DNA of 64,000 nucleotides from contig NC_092607.1 of assembly GCF_047663525.1 (NCBI RefSeq), positions 4,869,001 through 4,933,000 on the forward strand, given 5' to 3'. Made by a program: the position numbers and the translations under genes. Origin of the DNA: Anas platyrhynchos. Taxonomy: Eukaryota > Chordata > Aves > Anseriformes > Anatidae. The first letter of the stretch is position 1, and every line of letters begins with the position of its first letter. The notes below the pieces were generated by a model. That model was not told the DNA's origin. It did not search any database and worked only from the letters and a program-made list of their open reading frames with translations. Shown here in pieces: positions 49,441 to 60,244 of this stretch.

Positions 49441-49617
49441 TTAGCACTTTGGGTTTAACGTTAGACATTGGCAGATGGTCTGAAATATTCGGCATTTGCA
49501 CAAGGCACAGTAGTTACAACATGAATTCAAGTGTGGTTTGCAGGTTTTGAAATTTGGCACGCAGTCAGCTGCAGGTGTGGGCCTTGGTTTTGGAGGTTTC
49601 TTCAGTTCAGCTTTTTT
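49441..49617 (-). CDS. ASIP: ASIP last coding exon (cysteine-rich domain, residues 73-130 and stop)
   Basis: Minus-strand acceptor TTTTGTTGTTGTTGTAG is followed by [18 protein letters not shown] and then [33 protein letters not shown] and LTLNPKC, with TAA at 49443-49441. All ten cysteines of the inhibitor-knot domain are present and the protein ends on the tenth. The exon is less GC-rich than mammalian counterparts as I recall them. Confidence 0.95.
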   Translation of the reverse strand, partial: KKAELKKPPKPRPTPAADCVPNFKTCKPHLNSCCNYCALCKCRIFQTICQCLTLNPKC

Positions 49618-50417
49618 CTACAACAACAACAAAAGAGAAAATTCATACAAAGGTAAAACAAGTACGAGTCAGAATAAAGGGTAGATGCAAACAAAATGAG
49701 TTATGGGAACCTGTGGCTTGAGGTTAGTAGGTGGTTGCTAGCAGTGGGACCTCTGTTAGGTAGCAATATAGGATTGATGTGGTGGGACTGGATCATGGAA
49801 AATACTCTCTTGCTGCAGCCTATCAAGCAACAACTGTGTGGGTCTGGCTGGGATGGAGTTAACTTTCCCTGCAGCAGCCCATACAGTGCTGTGCTCTGCA
49901 CTTGTAGCCGGTATCACACCAGTGTTGTATCTGCTGCTGAGCAGTGCTGGCACAGCATCAGGACTCTAACACCCCGAGAGCCAGCAGGTTGGGGGTGGGC
50001 GAAAAATGGGAAAGGAACATCACCAGGGCAGCTGACCTAAACCAACCAAAGGGATATTTCATGCCATATGGGGTCATGCTCAGCAATAAAAGGTGGGGAA
50101 GGGGAAGGGGAAGGGGAAGGGGAAGGGGAAGGGGAAGGGGAAGGGGAAGGGGAAGGGGAAGGGGAAGGGGAAGGGGAAGGGGAAGGGGAAGGGGAAGGGG
50201 AAGGGGAAGGGGAAGGGGAAGGGGAAGGGGAAGGGGAAGGGGAAGGGGAAGGGGAAGGGGAAGGGGAAGGGGAAGGGCCTCTCATTGGTAAAATGACTGT
50301 CCTCCCAAACAACTTCTACATGTAATGAGGCCCTGCTTCCCGGGATGTGGTCAAACATTACTCCTTGGTGGGAAGTAGAGTTTTTTTTTTATTTTTATTT
50401 TCTGTGTGCTTCCATAC

Positions 50418-50448
<31 letters not shown>

Positions 50449-53400
50449 TCTCTTTAATTAAGTTATCTCAAACTGTAAGCCTTTTTTCTTTCCAGCATAA
50501 TTTCTTCTTCCTCTCTTCTGATAACAGGGAGTGAGAGAGCGGTTGTGGTGGAGTTTGGCAGCCCAGCTGGGTAAAACCACAAGAGTTCCATATTATAAGT
50601 AATTATAAACGTGACTGGATAAAGCTTTGGATTATACTCTGAAGCGAAGAATATGGCATCACCAAAGAAAGGGACACACAAATCTTCAAAGATGATGACA
50701 TTATTATAGGTAACAAGTTACTCTTGGATCTCCAAAATTTTTAAATGGAAGAATGAAACCTCCCTGTCATCTGTGGGGATGGGATCCACTTTGTTTTATG
50801 AACTGTGTGGCTGAGAGAGAGGGGAGGTTATTTGGCAATACTCTACCTCGCCAGGTTAGTTTGGCAGTCTGCTTTTGGAGCTTGGTAATCAATTGTGCAT
50901 TAGATTTGTGTGTGGGAATCCTTAACTGTAGACACAGCTGAGTAAGCTGAAAAAGATCTAGCCTGCCTGAAGAGTGTTGGTACCACATGATTTGGAGAGG
51001 GAGAAAATTTTGGCTTGGTCAGCATGCGCCTGGGACCTGGGCAGGATCTCTGGAACCTTCCAGCTACAGCTGCTCTAGGCAATTTTTTAACTTGGTAAGT
51101 TTGCCAGAAGTTCCAGTTGTGAGGTAAAACATTATGCAGTCTATAAATGCTTGAGGCACTTTTAAGACCAAGTACTTGAACAAAGTTTGATTGCCAGAAT
51201 GTCCTGCTCTGAGGAGAAGGAGGAAAAACGTGACCTCCTGAGGCTTCTTTCAATCTAAGCCATCCTTTGGATTTAGGAAGTGTTCCAGGGAAAGCTGACC
51301 ACACAAGACACCAATTAGAAAGGAAAAGGAGCTCTAAATGTTTCTGGTTGCAGCTATTACTGGTTTGGCTGTAAATGGCTATTGTGACTGTAAATGGCTG
51401 TTGTGACAAACTAAAAATGAAGTAAGAATGCTATTTTCTACTCTACTAGAGAGTCTTTAAAAATGTAGGAGTTCAGTCCAGGTAATATTTCACATTTAAG
51501 ACCTAATGGCTACAGGTTAAAGAAATCTATCAATCTGTATCTACAGATTTGATAAAATTACTTGGTAATATTTTTCAAGCAAATAGCAAATTCTTTGGAT
51601 GCCTCTACTTCTATTTTTTAGCACCCGTAGTTAAAAATGAGCAGATAGTGGGTTTATGCCCCTGGGCTTCAGAGCCTGGACAGTTAACCTACATGGCAAG
51701 ACTGGGAATGGTATCTTTTTTGGGAGATATCTAAACAGTGTTTTAAATATGTAAAGCAACTCAAGGCTAAGTTACCTTTTCTATAAGAGGACTGTAAAAT
51801 AAAACAAACCAAAAACAATTAAAAAACAACAACAAAAACCAATAACCTGTAACAAATCTACGATCATACTTTTCCTTCCATCATTCATGTTCTTCATCTG
51901 TTTCTACTGTATTAAGCTTCAAACTGTATACAAATTATTTAAATCAGGGAATGACTGTAAAAGCTTTTCAAATGAATGCACTGAGGAAAATGATAGAAGT
52001 AGCAAACCATTCCAATTTGTTGATATTTTCTGAACAGCCACTTACCTTGGAAGATTTCTTGTTCTCTGCCTCTTTCCTGCTGACTCTCTGGGACCTTTTA
52101 GTTAAATCTTCAAAGAAAACATCAACATGCATTATTAAATCAGCCTTACAGCAAATATAATTTAATACAGATGCTTGATACTATTTTTGTGCAACAGAAG
52201 GCAGATAACCTGCATTGCTACCACACCACTGCAGTCTTCCACAGCTGAATGTTTTGCAGTAATGAAGTTCTAGGAACTGTCCTCACTTGAAAGTAGCATC
52301 TGAACTTGTGCTGTCGCTGTTGCTCATGTAAAACAGAAGACTTTTACTACATTTGTATTTTAGGAGGTTTTTTTTTTTTTTTTTTCCCCACAGTTGCCCA
52401 ATGTGTTTTTTAGATATTTGGACCAATGTGAACAATAGTTTCAGATAAATAAAATTCAAGGGTCCTCTGTAAAAAAAATAGGGTGTTAATGCACATCAGT
52501 CATGTGAACAAAAATGGGAAAAACCTTCAGAATTCCAAAATTTTTTCTGTAAGAGGTGGTGTTACCTACATAAATTTGTCAGGAATTAAAAAATATGCTC
52601 TGGGTTCTCAACTCTGGTAGCTGATTTTTTGATTTGGTACTTTTTTTTTTTTTTTTGGAGGGGGGAAGAAAATTTCAGACTGCCTGATGTAAAATTTTTG
52701 GTTTTATTTTTAGATGAAAACACCAGTATTATGAAATTTCCCATACTATCATTTGAGGAATATTAGCATTATTACTATATCAGCTCTAAAATTATTTATT
52801 AGTGTATATTAACTTAATGACTAAGACTTATCTTGTTATCTAACACAGCAAGACTTTTCTGCTAAAGTGTGAGGCACTTCCTGTCTCACTAATCTATCAT
52901 GATATTTTCAAAATCTTGGTTATCTGTGTGTGAGGTTTGTAATAAGCACAAGCTCCATGTAATTAACTACTGGCATAAAAAGATTTACATATGCCCACTG
53001 ATGGATAGTGGCTTCTTGTCTATTCCAGAACTTGCTATAGAGATTTATACGAACACTTAATAATTGCCAGAATTTGCAGAATTACACAATTAAGAATTCA
53101 CTGCTTGGCAGTTTCATTTACTATCCTTGCATTATTATAGAGTTACACATCTGTCTCTAAGAGACAATGGGAGGAACAACTGTATTTCAGGCATAAAGAA
53201 TTTCAGGCCACTCAGTAAGAGCATGGCTTAAGCAGGCATCATACCAAGTGGTATTAGGGGCTTAGATCAGTTCCAGCTGGCACATTATGTTGGTTTTGTT
53301 ATACTGCCCTTTGAAACTGGGTTACCCTTTGGTAACTGAGTTGCTTCTAAGTCATTTAATTCTACATTCATTTAATTTTCTACATTACAACTGCAATTGC

Positions 53401-55865
53401 ATTGTAATGTTTTACTTACAGAATTGTTTTCATTTTGTTCATTTAAATGTTGTACGATGTCATTAACTGAGATTTATACATTGCTGTGACAAAAACGTGT
53501 GTTAGTTGTTCCAGGCAATTTGGCAAAGAAAATGATACCCAGTTGGCAGCTGAGAGGGAAACAAGGAAATGCTTTTTTGGAAGGATTTGTACTGTAGTCA
53601 TCTCTTCCTTAGTTCCTCTGCATTAGGTAAAACACCTGCCAGTAATTTCATATTGCTCATATTCTATTTACCATGTTTTCAACTACTGCCTAATTAACCA
53701 GCTCATTACAAATCTCATCTATGAAAATACAAGGAAATGTAATACAGGCTTGTGCAAATATTAATAATACACACCTCTAACTTCTGTTGATACAACTGCA
53801 ATTTGAAGTGTTATAAAAACCCTGCATTAATTAGATGATTGCATCATGTTCTAGTTGATGCTAGGAATTCCTCTGCTTATGTTTTAAAACATGATTCAAT
53901 TCCAATCTCAGGTCTTATTGAATTAGAGCCACTCATAACATCATTTGATACCATGACCACTGTGATTTATTGGCAGGTGTGTAATCTTGATTGCAAGTGA
54001 GGTTTATTACTTGAATATTGTTATAATTACTATTTAAAAAGCGATAAAAAAGCGATTAAAGCGATAAAATTTGTAAATATGTAAACAAAGATGATGAGAA
54101 ATGTCTCTGTTTGCATGTAGTAGATTATGTGGATCACCACGACACATTCTAACTGATAAATCATAAAGAAATCATGTCCTTAGATGTATTACGAGTGGAG
54201 AGTAGGCTTTGGTTATTTGAACATTTACTATCAATTCTGAATTAATTGTTTCTGTGGTGGTGATGGGAAAGACCATACCATCTGCCTTTTACCATGGCAC
54301 TGTAGTTATAATGATACCACCACATGCGGCATCATCCTCACCCCTGAGCAGTGGAAGCAGCAGCAGCTTGCTGTAGGACTGCGCTGCTGGTTGCACCCAT
54401 CTCTGTGCCCACTTCCTATATCTGGCTGCTTTTCCCAAATGCTTTCCCCATTTGCATTTGTTTCTCCCATTGTTCTGGGCAGGACTGGCTCCAAATCATT
54501 GCTCTTTCCCTCTAGCAATGCTTTCCTCTCAAGCTCTGTGTACGCTCGTTTAAGAACAGCTCCATTTCTTCATCTAGCTGCTGTGTAATGCACAGAGCCT
54601 AGCAAAAATAAGGGGAAAAGGATAGCTTCTAGTTACACCTCACAGTGCACTAGGGTGAGGCAAGTGATGCTATTCCCAGCTCACTTCAGTGAGAATGATG
54701 AGACTTGCTGGCATCCTCCTGCTCACGGCAGAGGTATCTGCAGGGCTGGAAGATCACCTTGGTCCAGTAACCCAAGTGTGCTGCTTCAGCTGCTAGAGCA
54801 AAACAATGTCAGATCTGAAAGATCATGGCTAGAGACTGTCTTCCTAGGTCATCCATTAATGCACAATTTGGACTGTTATATTTAGCTTTGCAAGTTATAA
54901 TTTATTTATTTATTTATTTTTAGCTAGTAAATGATAAAAGTATTGTGCCTTCCAATTGTCTAAAATAAAACCTGGAAAGGTTTTGAGCACGTGCCATTTC
55001 AGCTCCAAAGTAAACTGTTTTAAAAGGTTTGTCAATTCTACCGAGTGAGAAAAATTGTAGTGATTTCTCTCAGCCTTCTTACTCACTTTGTATTGCTCCA
55101 AGTGTAGATAATGAGGCAGCAGAGGATCAGGCTGGCCTCTCACCTTTGAACAACTGGGCTGTAGAAAGGCCTTGAGATACCTCTGGAGATGCCTCTTGCC
55201 ACAGGAAAGTGAGCACAGACATGGTCAAGAGTTTTGTACAGAGAGTAAAAGTTTCAGTACAGGGAGTTTTGCATCTGTATTTTCCTTTTGGGAATAAAGA
55301 TACCAAGAACCAAAAAAGCAGTCTACAGAAAAGGAGAGCATTATGCCAAGATATGTTCGGTTTTAGCTGAGCATATTATATTATTTTGCATATTATAACT
55401 CTTTGGAATTATTCTTGCATTTTGGATGTCAAATGTTCATTCTGTTTATATGCGTATAGGAGAAGGATGAATGCAAAGGGCAGATATTTTCATTCTTCTT
55501 ACATTTTTTCTTTTTCTGACACTTAATTGTGGTTTGCCACATTGCCATTCTTGGGTACTGCGCCTGCACTGCTACTGCACTTCTGTATAGTACTAAGGCA
55601 TTGTATGAAATTACAATGTTGTAGTAAGCCATCAAAATAGTACATATTAATCAACAGCTGTACTTTCTGGAAGTGCTGTTCATTTGGCATCGAATGGCAG
55701 ATTTTACTAACCTACTATGGAGATGGGTGGGAGATCTGACAGGTTCATTTTGCTGTTCCTTGACAGGTTGCGTTCTGTCTTCTCCTCGATTACCATGTGA
55801 GAATTGGTAGCTCTGAGCAAATTGTAGCAGAGCAATAGGCTTAGGAAGAGGTTCTTTTTTTCCAT
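49441..55865 (-). CDS. ASIP: Agouti signalling protein, three coding exons
   Basis: Secreted paracrine ligand that blocks or inversely agonises melanocortin receptors (MC1R in pigment cells), favouring pheomelanin. Coding exons on the minus strand: 55865-55712, 52107-52046, 49617-49441. They total 393 nt, 130 residues plus stop, with correct phases and GT-AG introns. Domains: signal peptide about 1-22 ([20 protein letters not shown] then NS), an N-terminal segment with two NLS glycosylation sequons (Asn33, Asn41) and LPPISIV, a basic region 53-79, a proline-rich linker (PPKPRPTP), and a ten-cysteine domain 91-130 with agouti spacing C-x6-C-x6-CC-x2-C-x2-C-x-C-x6-C-x-C-x6-C. The receptor triplet reads RIF (115-117), where mammalian agouti and AgRP have RFF. 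It is tail to tail with AHCY as in mammals. Untranslated 5' exons and promoters were not found here. Confidence 0.95.
50095..50277 (+). repeat. (GGGGAA)n hexanucleotide array, about 30 copies
   Basis: 183 bp of nearly perfect GGGGAA units inside the LTR, directly after GCAATAAAAGGT. The plus strand is all purine and has G4 runs every six bases, a form able to make G-quadruplexes or triplex DNA. The Gly-Glu, Lys-Gly and Arg-Gly open frames it creates are side effects of the repeat. Confidence 0.98.
50421..50449 (+). repeat. Poly-T tract inside the LTR
   Basis: About 29 consecutive T follow CATACAGC, with a second T/A-rich run at 50381-50400. Both lie in the 3' half of the LTR, just after the GGGGAA array. 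Confidence 0.95.
52046..52107 (-). CDS. ASIP: ASIP second coding exon (basic region, residues 52-72)
   Basis: Minus-strand acceptor TTTTCTTTGAAG precedes ATTTAACTAAAAGG; donor GTAAGTG starts at 52045. It encodes Asp52 (split codon) and [20 protein letters not shown], homologous to the mammalian ALNKKSKQIGRKAAEKKRSS segment. It is 62 nt, in phase on both sides. The short size makes it easy to miss. Confidence 0.93.
52108..55711 (-). other. ASIP: ASIP intron between first and second coding exons
   Basis: 3.6 kb with no recognisable transposon. It holds a short array of AAGCGATAAA-like units (54037-54068) and A/T runs. The Cys-containing minus-strand frame near 54306-54518 does not fit agouti spacing and is not an exon. 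Confidence 0.8.
55712..55865 (-). CDS. ASIP: ASIP first coding exon (signal peptide and N-terminal region, residues 1-51)
   Basis: On the minus strand the acceptor TTTTTCTCCCCAG is followed by G and then ATGGAAAAAAAG, so the exon begins at 55866 with one untranslated base. The donor GTTAGT starts at 55711. A longer open frame continues upstream, but that part is intron, and the conserved signal peptide begins at this ATG. The exon ends with the first base of codon 52. Confidence 0.95.
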
Positions 55866-55866
55866 C

Positions 55867-57784
55867 CTGGGGAGAAAAAATCCCATTGTCAAAAAACCAA
55901 GATCAGTCAAAACCTGCATGTAGAAGAAAAGCAAGGAAATGAGTCTCAGCAACAGTTTGCTATCCTGTTGATCAATTGTATTAACATACCTTTGACAAGT
56001 TTTGAAGACCCTCCCTCTGTTGCCACAACCTTTTAAAGATAATAGCGAACAGAGGCAGAGGCTTTGACTTGTACCTTCAGTGTCCTAGGATGCACCCTGC
56101 CTGGTCTCATGGACTTTTCTACATCCACTTAATTTAAGTGCCCTCTGACTGCATCTTTGCTTGCAGTATGTAGTGCTGTGTTCCTGCAGGCTCTGCCTCT
56201 CGGCTCAGGCACCTGGGAGGCCAAAAGCAGACCTGACCTTTGAAAGCTGAGGAAGACATTGAGTACCTCAGATTTTTATATATCCCTGCTCCACTGAGAA
56301 CCTGAGCTGCTCTCAATGGGCCCAAGGCCTCCCTTGGCTGTGTCATTGCTGGCTGTGTGGATGGGCACCATCACTATCAATAACCATCTGTGGATACATG
56401 CAGATTGTGTGGATAGCGAGTCCATAAAAGTACTTTTGCTAATGATGATTATTGATTATATATCCTTGTGAGTATGTCCATCCTCTCCCTCTGGCCATAA
56501 GTGCAAGGTTGGTGTGAAAAACTTTTTTTTTCTGTGGAAAATGTCCTGTTTATCACCTATCTGCTACTGACCATAATCAGAAATCCCTATTTTATTTTTA
56601 TGTTTATTTTTATGTTTATTTTTATGTTTATTTTTATTTTTATTTTTTCTGTTTAGGGTATTTTCAAGACATACCCTGAGACTATTTTTATAATTCTCCT
56701 CTAATACCTCTAATTACTGGTATCGGCTCTGTTTCTTCTCCAGCCTACTTATTTTCCCTTTGGCTTTCCAGAAGTTACTCTGGAGGCAGAACTGCAGGTG
56801 AAGCTCAGTGGTTACGTGTCTGCAGCTTGGGAATTTCATTCATCTGCCCAGGCTGCTGCCAGATGAGTGTGTCTCCCTGATGCCCCTGCGATGCAGGACA
56901 CCAATCCACTCCCTGCTGTGGCCAGCTGGCAGCAAGAACCCAGTTTTCCCCTTTTATAAAATAGGTTTAAGTAAATCCTTGTTCATCTGCAGCAAACAGT
57001 TCTTAAATTGTTTTTAACCAGAAAAAATACGTGAATTTCTAGGATTAAAATTTTCATAGGTTGCCAATGTGATACATCCAAATTTCTGCTTCTTCTTTAA
57101 ATTGAAGAAAGTCTATGAAATACTATTGAGTCAAGTCAGACTGGCAAAGAGCATTGGAGGGCTTCTTTCAGTTCATTCTCTTACTTTTGTTCTTCCTTCC
57201 AGACTTCCCTGAGTTTTTTGTTTGTTTTCATTCCCAGGTACAGAGGCCAAGCACCAGGCACTGTCTGTTCTCTAGTTTTTCTGTACCATAACTACAATGA
57301 GTTTATTAAAACAAATTCTGCATGTTGTACAGAGACAAGTGTACAGAGACAAGTATTTGAAGCCGTTTGTTAAATTTCAGGGTGATTTTAACTTAAGCAT
57401 CTTCCCGAAGTTATTGAACTCATTCTATCTTTCTTGCTCCCCTACTCCTTTTATTTCTACTTTCTGTTTTCTGGTTCTACCTTTTGTTTCTTTTCATTTT
57501 TAGCTATGCCCTATGTCCTGTTGTTTTTGACATGGACAAACCTTAGACAAATGCCTTTCATGCATTTTTTTGTCCTTTTTGTACTCTTTTATTGTTTCCC
57601 TACCCTGTTCTCATCATCCCCAGCTCGATATTCCTGAGAAATGGAGTAGAAATTGAATATATCTCCACGCACAGGCCAAGTTTAAACACTTAAGTTTGAG
57701 TGCAAAAAAAAAAATAAAAATTCCAAACTTAACAATTTTGGATTTCAAATAATAGGAAAGAACTGGATATATTGATCACATCAT
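55867..57784. other. Upstream intron or 5' flank of ASIP, no exon recognised
   Basis: Starts with the acceptor of the first coding exon, so it is probably ASIP intron. It contains a 12-bp tandem array (56591-56646) and a 14-bp duplication (57327-57354). Untranslated exons could be present but cannot be recognised from sequence alone. Confidence 0.6.
56591..56646 (+). repeat. Tandem array of a 12-bp TG(T)TTATTTTTA-type unit
   Basis: About four copies of GTTTATTTTTAT in succession, grading into TTTTTATTTTTATTTTTT. A simple AT-rich minisatellite. Confidence 0.9.
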
Positions 57785-58315
57785 GACAACGACAGTGTGA
57801 TGCAGCGTGAGGAAAACATGAGAGAAGCAGCCCTGCAGCTCCCAAGGTCAGAGCAGCAGGAGGGCAGGAGGTGCTCCGGGCACGCAGCAGCAGTTCCCCT
57901 GAAGCCTGTGGAGAGGCCCCTGGTGGAGCAGGTGGATGTGGGGGGAACTGCCACCTGTGGGTGACCCATGTTGGAGCAGTTGCTTGTTCAGGACCCTTCC
58001 AACCCCAACCATTCTGTGATTCTATGAACTGGGAGTGAAGCTACACCTGGGAAGAAGGGGGTAGGGGGAAATTGTTGGTTGTTTTTGTTGTTTGTTTCTC
58101 ACTATAACACTCTATTTTTAATTGACAATAAATTAAATCTTCCCCAAGACAAGTCTGCTTTTTTTTTTTTGTGATTGTAATTGGTGAGTGGCCTCCCTGT
58201 CCTTATCAACCCATGAGATTTTTCGCTGTATTTTCTCCTGCTGTGCTGCTGAGGAGAGGAAGTGAAAGAGCAGCTTGCTGGGCACTTATCAGCCAGCCAG
58301 GGTTACCCACAGCAC
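57785..58315 (+). mobile_element. Avian ERV-type LTR remnant with a CR1-like tail inside
   Basis: ATGAGAGAAGCAGCCCTGCA and CCTGTGGAGAGGCCCCTGGT resemble sequence that precedes LTRs of ERVL-like elements in birds. TTTGTTGTTTGTTTCTCACT, ACAATAAATTAAATCTTCCC, GTAATTGGTGAGTGGCCTCC, CTTATCAACCCATGAGATTT and GGGCACTTATCAGCCAGCCA follow the known LTR end. Between them, CCCTTCCAACCCCAACCATT and CTGTGATTCTATGAA look like a CR1 3' end. Family name is unconfirmed. Confidence 0.65.
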
Positions 58316-58589
58316 TAATACACTATTATTACATTCTCTAACTTCACGGTTTTGAAAGCATCTTACTAAAATATACCTTTCCATCATCTCCTTGATTGTA
58401 TCAAATGATTTTCTTATATTTTCAACAATTAAAATGTGCTACAATGAAAATTGTTTCAGAGTTCCCTCTTTGGAAAAGGAAAGCAGTTTGTTGGGTAGCT
58501 GAGATATGTTCTATATCTGCAGCAAATTGGCTGTACTAACTTTGAGCAATACTTTTCTTGTGTCTATATTACCTGTTCCTTGATTAAAT

Positions 58590-58880
58590 AAAGAATCATA
58601 GAATCACAGCATATCCTGAGTTGGAAGCGACCCACAAATATCATCGAGTCCAACTCCTGTCTCCACACAGGCCTACCCAAAAATCAGACTTCAGACCATA
58701 CGACTAAGTGCACAGTCCAAACACTTCTTAAACTCCAACAGGCTTGGTGCCGTGACTATATCCCTGGGAAGCCTGTTCCAGTGTTTGACAATCCTCTTGG
58801 CGAAGAACCTCTTCCTGACATCCAGCCTGAACCTCCCTGCTTACAGGAGATTCAACCCTGCATCAACCCTGCTTACAGGC
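58590..58880 (-). mobile_element. CR1 LINE 3' end, minus strand
   Basis: AATCATAGAATCACAGCATA, TCCTGAGTTGGAAGCGACCC, CATCGAGTCCAACTCCTGTC and AGCCTGTTCCAGTGTTTGAC are reverse-complement CR1 3' end of a different subfamily from those in AHCY. A short local duplication (CAACCCTGCATCAACCCTGC) marks its 5'-truncated end. Confidence 0.88.
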
Positions 58881-59554
58881 TGCCTGAGGTTTCCTGAGCA
58901 CAGTTCAAAGTGACAAGCGAGGCACCCAGTTAATCTACACAGATTTTTCATGCAGGAATACACGGTGTCTACCATGACTTGGTTTAAATATATTTAAAAT
59001 CCCTGATTCACAGATCCTGTATTTATTACTGTTATATATAAATCAAATCATTTTGAACTCTCTATGTGTTTATATAAGTGGCGGATAACTCAGCACACAG
59101 AAACTCTCGCAAACTACACTGAGTTTATTTTCATTTTCTGCATCTCCACTGGTCTGTCAAAACCCTTGTAATTATATAACCCGTATGCCACACAGTTTAG
59201 AACAAAATCACGTGAGCCCAGATGGGCTGAAAAGGAAGAAAATAAATTTCCATTTTGAGGATTTTCAACTGAGCCCCTGTGCCATAAGTTCATCATAGCT
59301 CAAATCTTAGTGTGGTAATAAAGTGTGAGAATCAGTCTTTACAGTAGCTAGAATCTATGACTCAGTGGGTTTCAGAGATCAATTGTGTTTGGATTGGAGT
59401 CCTGTTAGGAGAGAAACTTGTCCATTACACTTTCTATAACTCACTAAAAATTTCACTGCTTGCTCTCCTCCCTGCTATTGCTCATTCAGAGCCTACTAGA
59501 GCCATCTCTGTCCGCTGCCTTCATTGATCAGGATGGAAAGGGCAACAAACAAAG
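58881..59554. other. Spacer, nothing recognised
   Basis: Unique AT-rich sequence between a CR1 3' end and a possible older CR1 piece. No exon or RNA gene seen. Confidence 0.55.
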
Positions 59555-59710
59555 GTTTAAATTATGGGAGAAAAGATTTAAATGACGTATAAGGAAAACC
59601 TTTCCAATGTTTGTGATAGGGAAATATTGGAATAGCTTGCCTGGAGGTAATTATGCATTCTCCAGAGTCAGAGATATTGATGAATGAATTAAACACATCT
59701 GTCAATCTGG
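59555..59710 (+). mobile_element. Possible old CR1-type fragment, plus strand
   Basis: ATTTAAATGACGTATAAGGA, AAACCTTTCCAATGTTTGTG and AATAGCTTGCCTGGAGGTAA recall the CR1 block encoding LDIRKTFPT...WNRLP. Strongly diverged; judged by eye. Confidence 0.35.
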
Positions 59711-60244
59711 TCTGTTGTATCATTTCTATTTAAAACTAACACAGATACAATTAATGAAGCAGGCAAAATTACACTCTCTTCAAAACTAGCCAGTGTGATG
59801 GTGTGTGTAAAGCAAAGAGATGGATCCTCATTTCACATTTCATACAGATGCTAGATACTCTAAGTGAGGGTGGAGTGAATTTTAAAATTGAGAATAGTCT
59901 GTTAATAATGGAAACACTTAGATACAACTAATATTGAAGGAAACAACTCTGAATGAGAGTAGCTGTTGTTCCAGTAAAGTGGAGAAGGCACAAGCAATCA
60001 ATAATTTTAAATTTGTAGTGATCAGTATGAACTATGGGGTTCTTGTAAACTGTTTTATGGATACTACCTGTCATGTGGCTGTTAGGCTTGTCACTGTATG
60101 TTTATATTAGATTTAGAAGTGACTATTGAACTGACGATTTAGAAGAGCTCTTGAGAAAAAAGTCAGAAGCTGCTACAATAAGACTGGGTAAACAATATGC
60201 TGTTAAATATTTAGGGGAGAGCAGAGTTGTAGTGAAGCTACAGG

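Larger units (their letters stand above)
49835..50581 (+). mobile_element. Solo LTR of an avian endogenous retrovirus, in the last ASIP intron
   Basis: Begins near TGTGTGGGTCTGGCTGGGAT and GGAGTTAACTTTCCCTGCAG, passes GAGCAGTGCTGGCACAGCAT and GGTCATGCTCAGCAATAAAA (likely promoter/polyadenylation part), then the GGGGAA array, then GGGAAGTAGAG, T runs and GGGAGTGAGAGAGCGG, ending near AAAACCACA. I recognise this block order from common bird LTRs; the family name needs a repeat search. No internal viral genes flank it and no clear target duplication is visible. It is antisense to ASIP. Confidence 0.8.
49618..52045 (-). other. ASIP: ASIP last intron, containing an LTR and a G4A2 repeat
   Basis: 2.4 kb. 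Nearest the final exon (49618-49834) the sequence is unique. 49835-50581 is an LTR on the opposite strand carrying the GGGGAA array. The remaining 1.46 kb to the second coding exon shows nothing recognisable apart from chance open frames. Confidence 0.85.

Noticed and set aside
50095..50277. CRISPR array or telomere-like repeat
   Set aside because: There are no spacers and the unit is six bases; it is not TTAGGG. A simple repeat inside an LTR explains it.
50068..50325. Long Gly-Glu, Lys-Gly, Arg-Gly and Ser-Pro open frames on both strands
   Set aside because: They are translations of the GGGGAA array in every frame, not a gene.
50900..51409. 169-codon minus-strand open frame in the last ASIP intron, considered as the cysteine-rich exon
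   Set aside because: It lacks agouti cysteine spacing; the true exon is at 49441-49617.
54306..54518. Minus-strand frame with clustered cysteines between ASIP coding exons
   Set aside because: The cysteine spacing does not match agouti, and the first two coding exons already join in phase across it.
55866..55952. Longer ASIP start with upstream methionines on the minus strand
   Set aside because: A strong acceptor (TTTTTCTCCCCAG) stands directly before the conserved ATGGAAAAAAAG; the upstream frame is intron.
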